Of a stretch of 64,000 nucleotides of DNA, positions 1-7,709 are shown in pieces (the stretch's first letter is position 1; each line of letters begins with the position of its first letter). The position numbers and the translations under genes were made by a program. A model generated the notes under the pieces. It ran no database searches, had not been told where the DNA came from, and saw only the letters and a list, made by a program, of their open reading frames with translations. This DNA comes from Antarcticimicrobium sp040365005. Lineage in GTDB: Bacteria > Pseudomonadota > Alphaproteobacteria > Rhodobacterales > Rhodobacteraceae. The stretch spans positions 1-64,000 of the forward strand of contig NZ_BAABWV010000009.1 of NCBI RefSeq assembly GCF_040365005.1, read 5' to 3'.

Positions 1-65
1 ATACCGCCATACCGCCCCGTGAAACGGTGGAGTCGGGCGGATTGGCCAGTCCGGGCATGAAAGAT

Positions 66-87
66 CCCGCCCGGTCAACCGGGCGGG
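66..87 (-). terminator. Hairpin after the phage-like operon
   Basis: Two perfectly complementary 9-base arms (66-74 and 79-87, CCCGCCCGG/CCGGGCGGG) enclose a 4-base loop. On the minus strand the hairpin is followed by ATCTTTC, a short T-rich stretch. It lies about 30 bases beyond the end of the last minus-strand gene and probably terminates that operon; the T tract is weak. Confidence 0.45.
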
Positions 88-114
88 CCGGGATCAGGGC
101 AATACAGTGTTCCC

Positions 115-507
115 CTACCCTTCAACCTCAACCGCCGTCACCCCGGCCAGCGACAACGCGGCGGCGGCATCATCACCGGGGATCGCCAGCACCCGGCCCG
201 GCGCGGCCTGGACCGGCGCGGCCGGGTCAAGGATCGCCACGGCGGATTGCGCGCGGGATGCGGCGGCAAGGTCCGCCTCGGGGGCGTGATCCGGGGCGGT
301 CAGGGGCGATCCGGCGGCGGTGAAAAACACCGGCTTGACCAGCGAGGACGCCACGGCATAGCGGTTGCCGCCCGCGTCCTCATAGCCCGCCGCGCGGAAC
401 GTCCGGTCATCCCCGGCACTCTCGCCAAGCACCAGCGCAAGCTGGTTGGCGTCCGCGACCATCGCCTCGGGGCAGATGATCGTCACGCGGGACGTGTAAT
501 CGCTCAT
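115..507 (-). CDS. Hypothetical phage-associated protein
   Basis: A 130-residue acidic, alanine-rich protein with no signal peptide or membrane segment. I do not recognise a named domain. The N-terminal part (TSRVTIICPEAMVADANQLA) resembles small proteins encoded beside tail-fibre or LamG genes in Rhodobacteraceae prophages, but this is only an impression. Its start overlaps the stop of the preceding lectin-like gene by 4 bases (ATGA), so the two are translationally coupled. It is the last gene of a three-gene minus-strand operon and is followed by a hairpin. Confidence 0.6.
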   Translation of the reverse strand: MSDYTSRVTIICPEAMVADANQLALVLGESAGDDRTFRAAGYEDAGGNRYAVASSLVKPVFFTAAGSPLTAPDHAPEADLAAASRAQSAVAILDPAAPVQAAPGRVLAIPGDDAAAALSLAGVTAVEVEG

Positions 508-1304
508 AGGGTCACCCCCGACAGGTTGGCGAGGTAGGTTTCAAGGCGGGTGCGCTCGGTGACGGTGACGGCCCGATCAAGGATCACCACGCCGAACACA
601 TCCCCCTGCGCAAATTCGGCCGGTGCGCTTATGCGGCTCATCAGCCTGAAATCAGTGACGCCCCCGGTTGACGCCCCGGCAGGCAAGGCGTGATCAACGG
701 ATGTATCCGTCCGCGCGGAACGATACGTCTCGACCTCGGACGCCAGGTTTATGGAAAACACATCCCGACTCGCCACCGACAGACCGGAATTGAAATTATC
801 CATCCAGTAGTGGTTGCCGAGACCATCAACCTCTTGCACCCGGATCACCATCCCCCACGCCTTAAGCGAGCTTGATGATCCAGAGTGGAGGACGTGATCA
901 TACCAGGTCGTTGCGTGGGTGGTAAACTCGCCCGCAACGCAGGCGAATCGGTCAGCCCGGCCAGCGATTGCGGAAACCCCGGTATCCAGCCAATCATCCA
1001 CGCCGTCGAAATCCAGATACCACCCACCGCCCGCATCCTGCGCCAGCGTCGGGCGGGCCGCACTGGTGGATTGCGTGGCGTGGTTGCCGTTGCCGGACAG
1101 GTCGGCCAGATAGCCCACCGGGTCGCCATCCCCCGCCGGGGTGGTCCCCGCCGCGTCCTGAAAACAGGTGGTCGGGCCGGGGAGGTAAAGCGCGCCTTGC
1201 TCGCCACTGGCGAACAGGGAGGCGCTAGACCAGGAACTGCGCCGACAGAACGGCACAGGAAACCCCGAGATAGGGCCCGAGAACGCGGATATCAGATCAT
1301 GCAT
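504..1304 (-). CDS. LamG/concanavalin-A-like domain protein, phage tail-like
   Basis: A 266-residue protein. The stretch LADLSGNGNHATQ followed by WYLDFDGVDDWLDTG is the usual beginning of a LamG/ConA-like jelly-roll domain, which fills most of the protein. Such domains bind carbohydrate or the cell surface and are common in phage tail fibres and secreted roseobacter proteins. I chose the ATG at 1304 because it lies 8 bases inside the end of the preceding gene and an AAAGG motif lies upstream; a longer reading frame to 1436 would overlap that gene fully. No signal peptide is obvious, which fits a structural phage protein better than a secreted enzyme. Confidence 0.7.
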   Translation of the reverse strand: MHDLISAFSGPISGFPVPFCRRSSWSSASLFASGEQGALYLPGPTTCFQDAAGTTPAGDGDPVGYLADLSGNGNHATQSTSAARPTLAQDAGGGWYLDFDGVDDWLDTGVSAIAGRADRFACVAGEFTTHATTWYDHVLHSGSSSSLKAWGMVIRVQEVDGLGNHYWMDNFNSGLSVASRDVFSINLASEVETYRSARTDTSVDHALPAGASTGGVTDFRLMSRISAPAEFAQGDVFGVVILDRAVTVTERTRLETYLANLSGVTL

Positions 1305-1581
1305 GGCTGCAGGACACCTTTCCGCCCGCCGGAGCAAAGCCCCAGATGCGACCGCCATCCGCGCCCGGCCACCACTCATCCAATGTGAAATGGGCCGCCA
1401 CCCCCCACCCACGCAAGAGCAATACCGCTCCGTCAATGCTGCCGGGTTCCACCGTCGTGCCGCGCTGCAGCCAGACGTCGTTGTAGGTCACGTTCTGCGC
1501 GCGGATCGCCACCACATCCTCGGTGGTCAGCATGACCCATACACCTGGGGGGAAATCGGTTGTGCCGTGATGCTTTGCCAT
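1297..1581 (-). CDS. Small hypothetical protein, first gene of phage-like operon
   Basis: A 94-residue protein starting MAKHHGTTDF, preceded by a clear GGAAGGAG ribosome binding site 6 bases from the ATG at 1581. It contains the repeated-strand sequence VTYNDVWLQRGTTVEPGS and several tryptophans near the C-terminus, suggesting a small beta-rich structural protein. I do not recognise the family. It overlaps the following lectin-like gene by 8 bases. The three coupled genes look like the distal end of a prophage or a small fibre cassette. Confidence 0.6.
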   Translation of the reverse strand: MAKHHGTTDFPPGVWVMLTTEDVVAIRAQNVTYNDVWLQRGTTVEPGSIDGAVLLLRGWGVAAHFTLDEWWPGADGGRIWGFAPAGGKVSCSHA

Positions 1582-1980
1582 GTGTGTCTCCTTCCGGCTG
1601 GTCGCGCGATCGGCTGCTCGGCTGACGGCGCGGGGATGCACTGCGTCGCATTTGAGGATGAAGAACCAGTTGCCGGACCGTGCGATGCCCCTCCGGCATA
1701 TCGGCCCCCCTTCCCCCGTCACTGATCTCCCCCCGTTCGTCTCCAACGTCCCTTTGGCCCGGCGCTCGGCCCGGCGGCACAAGATGGGCGCCCCCTGCGA
1801 AGCGTGGGCCCGGATCGCGGCAGCAAGACGCTTCGACGTGCTTTTGCGCCGAAAACGCTGGGGCCGATTGACATGGATCAAGACAGTGCTCATGTCGGGG
1901 GCCTATGGCTGTCAAAGTGTTTTTGTCGGAAATACCCGATACAATCATGACGCCATGAAATAGAGTGTGGGCCTAACGAC
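1582..1980. other. Intergenic region between divergent operons
   Basis: 399 bases lie between the minus-strand phage-like operon and feoA. Apart from the FNR-type site at 1868-1881 and the promoter inferred from it, I see no gene, repeat or RNA element. Confidence 0.5.
1868..1881 (+). promoter_or_regulatory. FNR/FnrL-type box upstream of feo operon
   Basis: The sequence TTGAC-ATGG-ATCAA matches the FNR consensus TTGAT-N4-ATCAA at 9 of 10 conserved positions. A TATGGC hexamer at 1904-1909 could be the -10 element. That would put the start of transcription near 1916 and the site centre at about -41.5, the classic activating position. This predicts induction of ferrous iron uptake at low oxygen, as is known for feo genes of related bacteria. 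Confidence 0.6.
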
Positions 1981-2298
1981 ATGGGACTTGCTGGATTGCC
2001 ACTCGCCCTGACATCTCCGGGAGAGCAGGTCGAGGTGGTCGCCGTGGCGGCCAAACCGGAGATGCGCAGGCGCCTGTGTGACCTCGGCGTGATCGCCGGA
2101 AAGACACTGAGAGTGGTTCAGAAAACCGGGACCGGCCCGATGGTGATCGCCTTGGGTGACACCCGTTTCGCGCTGGATCCCTCGATGGCGCGCACCGTCC
2201 TGGTCACCCCGTCGCAGAACAAGGAAAGCACAGGCAATGATCTTGAAACTCAAGGAACTTGCGGTCGGCGACCATGCCGTGGTCGCTGGTTTCGCTGA
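1981..2298 (+). CDS. feoA: FeoA family ferrous iron transport accessory protein (first copy)
   Basis: A 105-residue protein whose residues 10-80 form a FeoA (SH3-like) domain: GEQVEVVAV near the start, then RRRLCDLGVIAGKTLRVV and a terminal hydrophobic strand TVLVTP. FeoA helps the FeoB permease at the cytoplasmic side of the inner membrane. It is the first of two adjacent FeoA genes. Its last 20 or so codons extend beyond the domain and overlap the second feoA by 62 bases, which is longer than usual and may be a neutral C-terminal tail. First gene of feoA-feoA-feoB-feoC. Confidence 0.85.
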   Translation: MGLAGLPLALTSPGEQVEVVAVAAKPEMRRRLCDLGVIAGKTLRVVQKTGTGPMVIALGDTRFALDPSMARTVLVTPSQNKESTGNDLETQGTCGRRPCRGRWFR

Positions 2299-2473
2299 CG
2301 GCGGACAGGCCTACCGCCAGAAACTGCTGTCGATGGGGCTGACCCCCGGGGCCGAGTTCCGGGTCACGCGGGTCGCGCCGCTTGGCGACCCGGTCGAAAT
2401 CCGGGTCCGTGGGTTCGCGCTCAGCCTGCGCCGGGCCGAGGCCGATGCGCTGAACGTGCGGAAAATCGCCTGA
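2237..2473 (+). CDS. feoA: FeoA family protein (second copy)
   Basis: A 78-residue FeoA domain protein. It has the family pattern LKELAVGDHAVV, then YRQKLLSMGLTPGAEFRV and the closing segment DPVEIRVRGFALSLRR. The start at 2237 gives the normal family length; a longer in-frame extension lies wholly inside the upstream feoA and is discarded. The stop overlaps the feoB start (TGATG at 2471-2475), so FeoA and FeoB are translationally coupled. Duplicate FeoA proteins ahead of FeoB are known in several Alphaproteobacteria. Confidence 0.9.
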   Translation: MILKLKELAVGDHAVVAGFADGGQAYRQKLLSMGLTPGAEFRVTRVAPLGDPVEIRVRGFALSLRRAEADALNVRKIA

Positions 2474-4788
2474 TGACCGGCCTGACGATCGCCATCGCCG
2501 GCAACCCGAACTGCGGCAAGACCACGCTGTTCAATGCGCTCACCGGTACGCATCAACAGGTGGGCAATTGGGCCGGCGTCACCGTCGAGAAAAAGGTGGG
2601 CCGGTTTTCCCATGCCGGGGAAACTGTCGAATTGGTGGACCTTCCCGGGGTCTATTCGCTCAGCGTGGCCGGCGGGACGACCTCGCTCGACGAGCGGCTG
2701 GCGCGGGATTACGTGGTGGGCGAGCGGCCCGACCTCGTGGTCAACGTACTCGACGCCTCGAACCTGGAGCGCAACCTCTACCTCACGGTCCAACTGCTGG
2801 AGATGGGCGCGCCGATGATCGTGGCGCTCAACATGATGGACATGGCCCGCAGCCGCAGCATCGAGATCGACCTCTCCCGCCTGGCCGAGCACTTGGGCTG
2901 CCCGGTGGTGCCGATCGTCGCCAGCCGCGAGACCGGGATCGACCAGTTGCGCGACCGGATGGTCGAGGCCGCGCACGCCGGGGCCGCGCCGCGCGGCGAT
3001 ATCGAATTCGGCCCCGAGCTGGAACAGGCGATCGCCCGCCTGATCCCGGTCCTCGAGGCCGAGGGCCATGGTGACATGGCGCGCTGGCTGGCGATCAAGC
3101 ATCTCGAGGGCGACGAGTTGAACCCGGCGCTGACCAGCCCCGCGATCGAGAAGGCCGCCTCCGATACCCGTGAACCGCTGGAAGAGACGCTGGGAATGGA
3201 GGCCGACACCGCCATCGCCTGCGGGCGCTATGACTTCGTCACCCGCATGGCGGCGGACAGCATGCGCCGCACCACCGAACTGACCCGCACCCATTCCGAC
3301 CGGCTCGACCGCCTTGTCCTCAGCCGGACCCTCGGCATCCCGCTGTTCCTGCTGGTGATGTACCTGATGTTCATGTTCACCATCAACATCGGCGGCGCCT
3401 TCATCGACTTCTTCGACATCCTGGCCGGCGCGCTCTTCGTCGATGCCCCGGCGGCCCTGTTCGCGGCCATCGGCATGCCCGCCTGGCTCAACACCGTTCT
3501 GACAACCGGGGTCGGCGGCGGCATCCAGACCGTCGCGACCTTCATCCCCGTCGTGGGCTTCCTGTTCCTGTTCCTGTCGCTGCTGGAGGATTCCGGCTAC
3601 ATGGCGCGCGCCGCCTTCGTGATGGACCGGTTCATGCGGATGATCGGCCTGCCCGGAAAAAGCTTCGTGCCGCTGATCGTCGGTTTTGGCTGCAACGTGC
3701 CCGCGATCATGGCGACCCGCACGCTGGAAAACGCCCGTGACCGGATCATCACGATCATGATGGCGCCCTTCATGTCCTGTGGCGCCCGCCTGCCGATCTA
3801 TGCGCTCTTTGCCACCGCGTTCTTTCCGGCCGGGGGGCAGAACCTCGTCTTCGGGCTCTACCTGATCGGCCTGGCAGCGGCGGTGGGCACCGGGCTGATG
3901 CTCAAGACCACCCTGCTGCGCGGCGAGGCCTCGCCCTTCGTGATGGAGCTTCCGCCCTATCACCTGCCGACCCTGCGCAGCCTGTTGCTGCGGACCTGGG
4001 ACCGGCTCAAGAGCTTCATCGTCGATGCCGGCCGGGTCATCGTCGCGATGGTGGTCGTTCTGGCCTTTCTCAATTCCTGGGGCACCGACGGCAGTTTCGG
4101 CAACGAGGACAGCGAGGCCTCGGTGCTGTCCGAGGTCGGCCGCGCCCTGACGCCGGCCTTTGCGCCGATGGGTCTGGAGCAGGACAACTGGCCCGCCACC
4201 GTTGGCGTCTTTACCGGCATCCTAGCCAAGGAGGCCGTGGTTGGCACGCTGAACACGCTCTACCAGGACCTGGCCGACGACGGCGGCGATGAGCCCCCCT
4301 TCTCGCTGTCGGGCAGCGTCGCCGAGGCCTTCGCCACCATCGGCCCCAACCTGCGCGATGGGGTGGGCCTGGCAACGGACCCGCTCGGGATCGGTGCCGC
4401 GACCTCCGACACCCCGGATCAAGCCGCCAAGGCGCTCGAGGTCTCCACCGGGACCTTCGGGACCATGGCGGCGCTGTTCGACGGCCAGGTCGGGGCCTTT
4501 GCCTACCTGCTGATGGTGCTGCTCTACATGCCCTGCGTCGCCGCCATGGGCGCGGTGTGGCGCGAAACCACTCCGGGCTGGACCCTGTTCGCGGGTGGCT
4601 GGACCCTGGCACTCGGCTACGGGTCGGCGGTTCTGTTCTATCAGGCCGCGACCCTTGCCCGGCACCCGGTCAGTTCTGCGCTTTGGATCGGCGGGATCCT
4701 GGGGGCCTTGGTGGTGTTCTACGGCCTCCTGCGCTGGTTCGGTCGCCGCACACCACCCGCAAACCCGTTGATAGCCCCGGCCAAGTAG
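2473..4788 (+). CDS. feoB: Ferrous iron transport protein B
   Basis: A 771-residue inner-membrane Fe(II) permease of normal length. The N-terminal G domain shows G1 GNPNCGKT (10-17), G3 DLPG (56-59) and G4 NMMD (120-123). Next comes the helical spacer with its acidic helices, then a membrane domain from about residue 285, including a Gate segment with the conserved GFGCNVPAIMATRTLE. A second Gate region follows at about residue 575 (FTGILAKEAVVGTLN). It is coupled to the upstream feoA and followed 11 bases later by a FeoC-like gene. Iron is moved in at the cost of GTP. Confidence 0.97.
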   Translation: MTGLTIAIAGNPNCGKTTLFNALTGTHQQVGNWAGVTVEKKVGRFSHAGETVELVDLPGVYSLSVAGGTTSLDERLARDYVVGERPDLVVNVLDASNLERNLYLTVQLLEMGAPMIVALNMMDMARSRSIEIDLSRLAEHLGCPVVPIVASRETGIDQLRDRMVEAAHAGAAPRGDIEFGPELEQAIARLIPVLEAEGHGDMARWLAIKHLEGDELNPALTSPAIEKAASDTREPLEETLGMEADTAIACGRYDFVTRMAADSMRRTTELTRTHSDRLDRLVLSRTLGIPLFLLVMYLMFMFTINIGGAFIDFFDILAGALFVDAPAALFAAIGMPAWLNTVLTTGVGGGIQTVATFIPVVGFLFLFLSLLEDSGYMARAAFVMDRFMRMIGLPGKSFVPLIVGFGCNVPAIMATRTLENARDRIITIMMAPFMSCGARLPIYALFATAFFPAGGQNLVFGLYLIGLAAAVGTGLMLKTTLLRGEASPFVMELPPYHLPTLRSLLLRTWDRLKSFIVDAGRVIVAMVVVLAFLNSWGTDGSFGNEDSEASVLSEVGRALTPAFAPMGLEQDNWPATVGVFTGILAKEAVVGTLNTLYQDLADDGGDEPPFSLSGSVAEAFATIGPNLRDGVGLATDPLGIGAATSDTPDQAAKALEVSTGTFGTMAALFDGQVGAFAYLLMVLLYMPCVAAMGAVWRETTPGWTLFAGGWTLALGYGSAVLFYQAATLARHPVSSALWIGGILGALVVFYGLLRWFGRRTPPANPLIAPAK

Positions 4789-4799
4789 GGGGAGCGCAG

Positions 4800-5036
4800 A
4801 TGCTGCAGGAGCTCAGAACCTATGTCGAGCGCAACGGCGCCGTGAGCATCCTCGACCTGTCGAACCACTTTCACGTGGCCCCCGACGCGTTGCGCGGCAT
4901 GCTCGACCACTGGGTGCGCAAGGGTGTCCTGTCCCGCCAGTCTCTCACGACCAACTGCGGCGGCTGCGCCTCGGCCGGACAATGCGGTGGTTGCGGCGTG
5001 CTCGCCAGCCTCGAGATCTATGAGGCGACAAGCTGA
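4800..5036 (+). CDS. feoC: FeoC-like winged-helix protein
   Basis: A 78-residue protein. Residues 1-46 form a small winged helix (SILDLSNHFHVAPDALRGML then WVRKGVLSR). The C-terminal part has four cysteines in two CGGC pairs (C53/C56 and C62/C65), the arrangement thought to hold an Fe-S cluster in FeoC. FeoC is proposed to sense iron or oxygen and control FeoB stability. The ATG at 4800 has GGGGGAG just upstream. It is the last gene of the feo operon. Confidence 0.85.
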   Translation: MLQELRTYVERNGAVSILDLSNHFHVAPDALRGMLDHWVRKGVLSRQSLTTNCGGCASAGQCGGCGVLASLEIYEATS

Positions 5037-5117
5037 AACCCCGGGCGCGGAGGACACACCAAGCGGGGTGAACGACGGGAGATCACCGGTCTCCAGCATC
5101 CGGGGCACCACGTATTT

Positions 5118-5619
5118 TTAGCCCGGGAACACGTCGAACAGCCCTCCGGCGCCGTGGTCCCGTCCCAGGGGTCGCAATATTTCAGGATCTCTGCAGGCGG
5201 GCGACCTTGGACCATTCCGCGACGAAGGCCTCATAGGGCTTGGCCCGTGCCATGCGCGCCTTGCGCACGGTCTCACGCTTTGCCTCTGTCGCCGCCTTGT
5301 CGGCAAGAGCGGTGTGCTCATCGATCACCACCGCACAGACATCGCGGGCGGCCTCCTTCGAACAGCGGCCAGCGGAGACACCATCGCTGACCGCCTTGGG
5401 ATCGCGCTGCAGCGGGTTGCCATAACCGGCGCCACCCGCGGCACGGCGCCGATCCCGGGTTGGACGGTCGACCGCAAGATCGCTCCCGAGCGGTAGAGTC
5501 CTGATCGTTTTTTCGGCGATCCAGGACCTATAGCCGCCATTCTCCGTCACCCGTTCCGCACCGAAACGAAAACGCTTGAAAGCCGGCAACGACATCATTA
5601 CCTGGCTAATCATTACCAA
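5118..5619 (-). pseudogene. Remnant of hydantoinase B / oxoprolinase C-terminus
   Basis: A 145-residue reading frame (5182-5619) contains GGAGYGNPLQRDPKAV followed by KEAARDVCAVVIDE, the signature of the very C-terminus of HyuB/acetophenone carboxylase-like proteins, which are normally over 500 residues. After its stop, plausible homology continues in a second frame (EILKYCDPWDGTTAPEG) and then a third (LFDVFPG, stop at 5118), implying at least two frameshifts. Everything upstream of the C-terminal 100 residues is missing. This is a decayed gene fragment. A hydantoinase A gene begins at 63705. Confidence 0.6.
5605..5617 (+). promoter_or_regulatory. Candidate operator for the MarR-type regulator
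   Basis: TAAT-C-ATTA is a perfect odd palindrome, flanked by a complementary G and C one base further out. It lies 20 bases before the marR start codon, where an autoregulatory MarR operator would be expected. The assignment is by position and symmetry only. Confidence 0.35.
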
Positions 5620-5637
5620 GGCAATAAAAGGCGCGTC

Positions 5638-6075
5638 ATGCCCTCAGATATCCACAAGGACTTCCTGCCGGCGGCCATCGGCCTGATCCGGGAGATCCGC
5701 AAACGGTTCAATCTGCGCGCCGCAGCGCTGGATATGACCTATGCGCGGGCGCAGGCGCTGGTGGCCATTGCCGGAAACGAAGGCATGACCCAGGCCGAGC
5801 TGGCCAAGCATCTGGATATCAGGACCCCCTCGATGACCCGCACGTTGGATCACCTCGAGGAGCAGGGCCTGATCGAACGGCGCGCCGTGGCCGGAGACAA
5901 ACGCGTGCGCTCCTTGTACCTGACGGACATCGCCCATGCCCAGGCGGACAAGGTCGTCGGCTTTACCGAGGAGCTGCGGCGCGAGCTGTATCGCGACATC
6001 GACCCGGGCGATCTCGAGAACGCCTTGACTGTCATCAAGCAATTGCAACGGAACCTCGAACGGGTGCGGGACTGA
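5638..6075 (+). CDS. MarR family transcriptional regulator (EmrR-like)
   Basis: A 145-residue MarR-type repressor. The winged helix spans about residues 45-105: MTQAELAKHLDIRTPSMTRT is the helix-turn-helix and RRAVAGDKRVRSLYLT the wing with its typical D-R pair. N- and C-terminal helices form the dimer interface. The stop overlaps the start of the transporter gene (TGATG), and a periplasmic adaptor follows, the emrR-emrB-emrA theme in which the repressor senses the exported drug or phenolic. SD is AAAAGG before the ATG. Confidence 0.9.
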   Translation: MPSDIHKDFLPAAIGLIREIRKRFNLRAAALDMTYARAQALVAIAGNEGMTQAELAKHLDIRTPSMTRTLDHLEEQGLIERRAVAGDKRVRSLYLTDIAHAQADKVVGFTEELRRELYRDIDPGDLENALTVIKQLQRNLERVRD

Positions 6076-7700
6076 TGTCTGCCTCGGACGCACAGGTGCA
6101 GCCCCACGCGGACCCGGCGCAGCCCCCTGCCAAGACAAGGGCACAGACCGCAGGCTATCTGTTCGCGGCCATGTTCATTGCCTTGTCGCAGGCCCTGGGC
6201 CAGGGGTTCCTGTCCGCCAACATAACCACCCTTGCCGGAGAGCTGGGCGCAACGGTCAGTGATACCACCTGGCTGATGGTGGTCTTCATGGCCCCGCGCG
6301 CGGCCTTGCCGTTGATCCTGATCAAGGTGCGGACCCAATATGGCCTGCGCCGCTTTGCCGAGGTGTCGATCGTCGTCTACGCGGTGGTCGCGGGAATCAG
6401 CCTGTTTGCCACCGATCTGCGCTCGGCGTTGTTGGTGGAACTGCTCTCGGGCATCGCCGCCGCTCCGCTGTCGACGCTGGCCTTCATGTACATGCTGGAG
6501 CCGCTTTCACCGCAGAAAAAGCTGAGCCTTGGCTTGCCCCTGGCGCTGACGTTCATGTCGCTGGGCATACCGCTGGGGCGGGCGCTGTCGCCGATCCTGC
6601 TCGAAAACAGCAACTGGCAGAACCTCCTGCTCATCAAGCTGGGCATGTCGATGACCTGCCTCGCGCTCGTCTTTCGCCTGCCGTTGATCTCGGGCGAAAG
6701 GATGAAGGTGATCGAACGGCTGGATCTGCTCAGCTTTTCGCTCATCACCGCGTCATTTGCCGGATTTGTCGCCTGTTTCACCACCGGCGCGACCTATTGG
6801 TGGACCAGCACGCCCTGGATCGGCGTTGCCATGGCGGGTGCGATCGGCACGCTGGTCGCCGCCTTCCTGATCGAGTTGCAGCGCAAATCGCCACTGGTCG
6901 ACGTGCGCTGGCTGATGACGCCTGCGATGCTCCAGTTTACCGCCGCGTTGTTCCTGTTCCGGATCATCCTGAGCGAACAGACCAGCGGTGCGCCGGGGTT
7001 GTTCCAGGCGCTGGGCTATTCCGCCGCGCAAATGGCACCGCTGTTCTGGGTGATCTCCGCGGCGACACTGGCCGGCGGGCTGGTCTGTTGCCTTGTGCTG
7101 ACGCCGCAGCGCGTGCCCCTTATCCACCTTGCCGCCCTGGCCCTGATCGCATTTGGCGCCCATCTGGATGCCCAGGCAAATTCGCAGATCGCCCCCTCGA
7201 GCATGTATCTCAGCCAGGCGATCATCGGCTTTGCGGCGGCGCTGTTCCTGCCCTCGGCCATGGCCATCGGGCTGGTCTCGGCCCTGATGCGCGGGCCGCA
7301 GTACATCCTCAGCTTCATTATCGTGTTCCTGTCGAGCCAGGTCCTGGGCGCAACGATCGGGAGCGGCATCTTCCGCACGCTGATCTTCATGCGGACCAAG
7401 GCCCATGCCCAATGGCTCAACGAGCACCTGGTCACCGGAGACGGGATGGTGAATCAGCGCCTGGCCCAGATCGCCACCACCCTGTCGCACAGCATCAGCG
7501 ACACCGCGCTTCTCAAGGTCCAGACTGCAAAGCAGCTCGGGATCGTCGTATCACAGCAGGCAACCGTCGCCGCCTATAACGATATTTTCCACATGATCTC
7601 GCTTCTGGCTCTTTTCGCCATGGCGGTTCTGGCCGGGCACATCCTGCACATGACAATGCGGAAACGGATGGCGGGAACGCCGCCGGTTCCGGCACAATGA
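6075..7700 (+). CDS. DHA2-type MFS multidrug efflux transporter (EmrB-like)
   Basis: A 541-residue integral membrane protein with about 14 hydrophobic segments beginning near residue 27 and a soluble loop before the last segment (AQWLNEHLVTGDGMVNQRL), the usual build of EmrB/QacA exporters. The C-terminal helix preceded by VAAYNDIFHMI is also typical. It presumably exports hydrophobic or aromatic compounds by proton antiport with the adaptor encoded 9 bases downstream. Translation is coupled to marR. The substrate cannot be read from sequence. Confidence 0.88.
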   Translation: MSASDAQVQPHADPAQPPAKTRAQTAGYLFAAMFIALSQALGQGFLSANITTLAGELGATVSDTTWLMVVFMAPRAALPLILIKVRTQYGLRRFAEVSIVVYAVVAGISLFATDLRSALLVELLSGIAAAPLSTLAFMYMLEPLSPQKKLSLGLPLALTFMSLGIPLGRALSPILLENSNWQNLLLIKLGMSMTCLALVFRLPLISGERMKVIERLDLLSFSLITASFAGFVACFTTGATYWWTSTPWIGVAMAGAIGTLVAAFLIELQRKSPLVDVRWLMTPAMLQFTAALFLFRIILSEQTSGAPGLFQALGYSAAQMAPLFWVISAATLAGGLVCCLVLTPQRVPLIHLAALALIAFGAHLDAQANSQIAPSSMYLSQAIIGFAAALFLPSAMAIGLVSALMRGPQYILSFIIVFLSSQVLGATIGSGIFRTLIFMRTKAHAQWLNEHLVTGDGMVNQRLAQIATTLSHSISDTALLKVQTAKQLGIVVSQQATVAAYNDIFHMISLLALFAMAVLAGHILHMTMRKRMAGTPPVPAQ

Positions 7701-7709
7701 GGGTCTGAC

